DNA of 15,252 nt from Sulfurovum sp. (GTDB taxonomy: Bacteria; Campylobacterota; Campylobacteria; Campylobacterales; Sulfurovaceae). The stretch lies in contig WFYB01000022.1 in the NCBI GenBank assembly GCA_015490315.1, forward strand, positions 1-15,252. The letters are read 5' to 3'. Made by a program: the position numbers and the translations under genes. The notes under the pieces are model-generated. The model was not told the DNA's origin. It saw nothing but the letters and a program-made list of their open reading frames with translations, and did not search any database. Below are positions 14,128 to 15,252 of the stretch, piece after piece (position 1 is the first letter of the stretch; each line of letters opens with the position of its first letter).

Positions 14128-15066
14128 TTGAGACGATGGACAGATGAGACGATGCAGCAGATCATGCCGGAACTCCGTGCTGCACTTGCGAAGAGCCCAG
14201 AGGTCTGCTTCGAGGTACTCGACCCCGATCTATCCACCGGTTATGCAGGCACCGCTGTCGAGATAGAGGGCACCACCCATCTCTACCGCAGCCTCAAAAG
14301 CTGGATGGAGCTAGCCGAACTGCTCGGCTGCCGCATGCGCACCCCTAAGCCCTCGGACTATCCCTATGTGAAACTCCGTTTCAGACGATTGAGTGACGAC
14401 TCCTTTCACCGCAGCAATGCAGAGAAGAGGGCAGAGAAGTATGGAGAGGACAGCCCCTTTTGGCAGATACGCAAGCTGGAGGAGCCTGCCTTTTTGCACT
14501 ACTATCTGCAGGCGTTGGAGAATGTCGATATCCTAAATAAAAGTCGCATCCTCGATCTGGGTGTCCACAGGGGCGATGAGTATCAGGCGATCCGATCGCT
14601 GCTTGATGAAGCATCACAGCCGCTGCTCGAGTTTGTCGGTATCGACCACGCCAAGAGTGCTATCGCTGAGGCGACACGCCGCTTCCCCGAAGAGGGTGCC
14701 CGCTTCATCCAGGCAGATATCAACGATCTCTCACGACTCTCGCTGGGACGCTTCGATCTGCTCATCTCCATCGGCACCCTCCAAAGCCCCGGTATCGCCT
14801 ACAAACAGTTGCTCATGGAGCTGGTACAGCAGCACCTCACACCCTCTGGTGCCCTGATCCTCGGCTTCCCCAACTGCCGCTGGATCGGCGGCGAGATGTG
14901 TTATGGCGCCAAAGTCCCCAACTACACTATGAGCGAGATGGGACACCTCTACAGCGACGTCATCTTCGCCAAGAAGTATCTACAGCAAAAGAAGTACCGC
15001 GTCACTGTGACGGGGAAGCAGTATGTTTTTGTAACGGCAACGAAGATAGGGGTGGGTAGGGAGTAG
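14128..15066 (+). CDS. Class I SAM-dependent methyltransferase, substrate unknown
   Basis: Numbered from the TTG at 14128 (312 aa; the ATG at 14101 would give 321), the protein has an N-terminal region of about 130 residues with no motif I know. It is followed by a Rossmann-type methyltransferase domain: motif I ILDLGVHRG (141-149), the acidic residue that binds the SAM ribose in FVGID (169-173), motif III QADIND (195-200), motif IV FDLLISIGTL (209-218), and a late GALILGFPN strand. Glycines of motif I are partly replaced (LGVHRG), but the pattern is still convincing. The target, whether tRNA, protein or small molecule, cannot be told. The C-terminal part has an unusual NCRWIGGEMCYGAK stretch after motif VI. 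It is divergent from the flavoprotein, with little room for separate promoters. Confidence 0.82.
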   Translation: MRRWTDETMQQIMPELRAALAKSPEVCFEVLDPDLSTGYAGTAVEIEGTTHLYRSLKSWMELAELLGCRMRTPKPSDYPYVKLRFRRLSDDSFHRSNAEKRAEKYGEDSPFWQIRKLEEPAFLHYYLQALENVDILNKSRILDLGVHRGDEYQAIRSLLDEASQPLLEFVGIDHAKSAIAEATRRFPEEGARFIQADINDLSRLSLGRFDLLISIGTLQSPGIAYKQLLMELVQQHLTPSGALILGFPNCRWIGGEMCYGAKVPNYTMSEMGHLYSDVIFAKKYLQQKKYRVTVTGKQYVFVTATKIGVGRE

Positions 15067-15099
15067 GTTCTTAATCATCAATTTTAAGAGTAATCTGCC

Positions 15100-15105
15100 T
15101 ATAAT
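15100..15105 (+). promoter_or_regulatory. Candidate -10 box of the gene at the right edge
   Basis: A perfect TATAAT lies 45 bases before the ATG at 15151 in AT-rich DNA. No clear -35 is seen. It separates the last gene from the methyltransferase gene, after which I see no terminator. Confidence 0.45.
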
Positions 15106-15150
15106 GTTCCTTGAATAAATAGTTAGTTTATAGGAAACTGAAAGGTATAT

Positions 15151-15252
15151 ATGTCCATAACGAAAAATATATTTGTAAGATTACTCGATAATAGGCTTAC
15201 TCAGAATAATATAAAACTAGTTCAAAGCATTGATACTTCAACTAAAAAAGAC
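15151..15252 (+). CDS. Start of an unrecognised AT-rich gene (3' partial)
   Basis: The ATG at 15151 follows AAAGG (15141-15145) by five bases and a TATAAT by 45. The frame stays open for 34 codons to the end of the window. The visible N-terminus (MSITKNIFVRLLDNR, then Gln/Asn-rich) has no signal peptide or known motif. The DNA is far poorer in G+C (17 of 60 at 15181-15240) than neighbouring genes, which may mean transferred DNA. I cannot assign a function. Confidence 0.6.
   Translation, partial: MSITKNIFVRLLDNRLTQNNIKLVQSIDTSTKKD

Noticed and set aside
15068..15090. Small TCTTAA...TTAAGA hairpin after the methyltransferase gene as a terminator
   Set aside because: Six AT-rich pairs with no G+C-rich stem and no T-run; too weak to call.

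Overview
The window looks like a chromosomal segment of a Campylobacterota bacterium, most likely close to Sulfurovum/Sulfurimonas. The reasons are the gene order aroB - mscS-type channel - mtaB - ftsH-like AAA ATPase, which I recall from Helicobacter and Campylobacter, a BioV-type pimeloyl-ACP esterase otherwise known from Helicobacter, and extended -10 promoters with poor -35 boxes. Hand counts of sample lines give about 50% GC in the core genes. I see no tRNA, rRNA, CRISPR array, insertion sequence or prophage. No gene-free stretch exceeds about 130 bases.

Left part (1-8303, all + strand): the 3' end of a TrkA/RCK-type potassium-channel regulatory protein (COG3400-like), a short intergenic region with two inverted repeats and a promoter, then a tightly packed run: aroB (dehydroquinate synthase), a secreted-leader MscS channel with a periplasmic coiled coil, mtaB (tRNA methylthiotransferase), an FtsH-like membrane AAA ATPase, bioV and a short-chain dehydrogenase. 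Starts overlap or nearly touch the preceding stops, so these are probably co-transcribed and translationally coupled. The FtsH-like protein keeps a complete ATPase module, but its zinc-protease HEXXH has become YQGAK. It therefore looks like an unfoldase or pseudoprotease, and this is the most interesting single observation.

Middle (8300-11126): a diguanylate cyclase gene lies tail to tail with the dehydrogenase, their stop codons overlapping. It has a sharp internal composition break exactly at its I-site/GGEEF region, which suggests a recombinant gene. A divergent promoter region separates it from mogA (molybdopterin adenylyltransferase), which is followed by a 69-aa unknown protein and a 49-aa two-helix membrane protein. 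A secreted rhodanese lies on the opposite strand.

Right part (11213-15252): a SulP anion transporter with a STAS domain and a HI0933/BaiN-type flavoprotein on the - strand, then a divergent class I methyltransferase whose likely start is a TTG rather than the upstream ATG. The window ends 34 codons into an unrecognised, strongly AT-rich gene with its own promoter.

The core genes are housekeeping (aromatic amino acids, tRNA37 modification, biotin, molybdenum cofactor, osmotic and ion homeostasis). The odd items are the protease-dead FtsH paralogue, the mosaic GGDEF gene, the two small unknown proteins and the inverted repeats before aroB.
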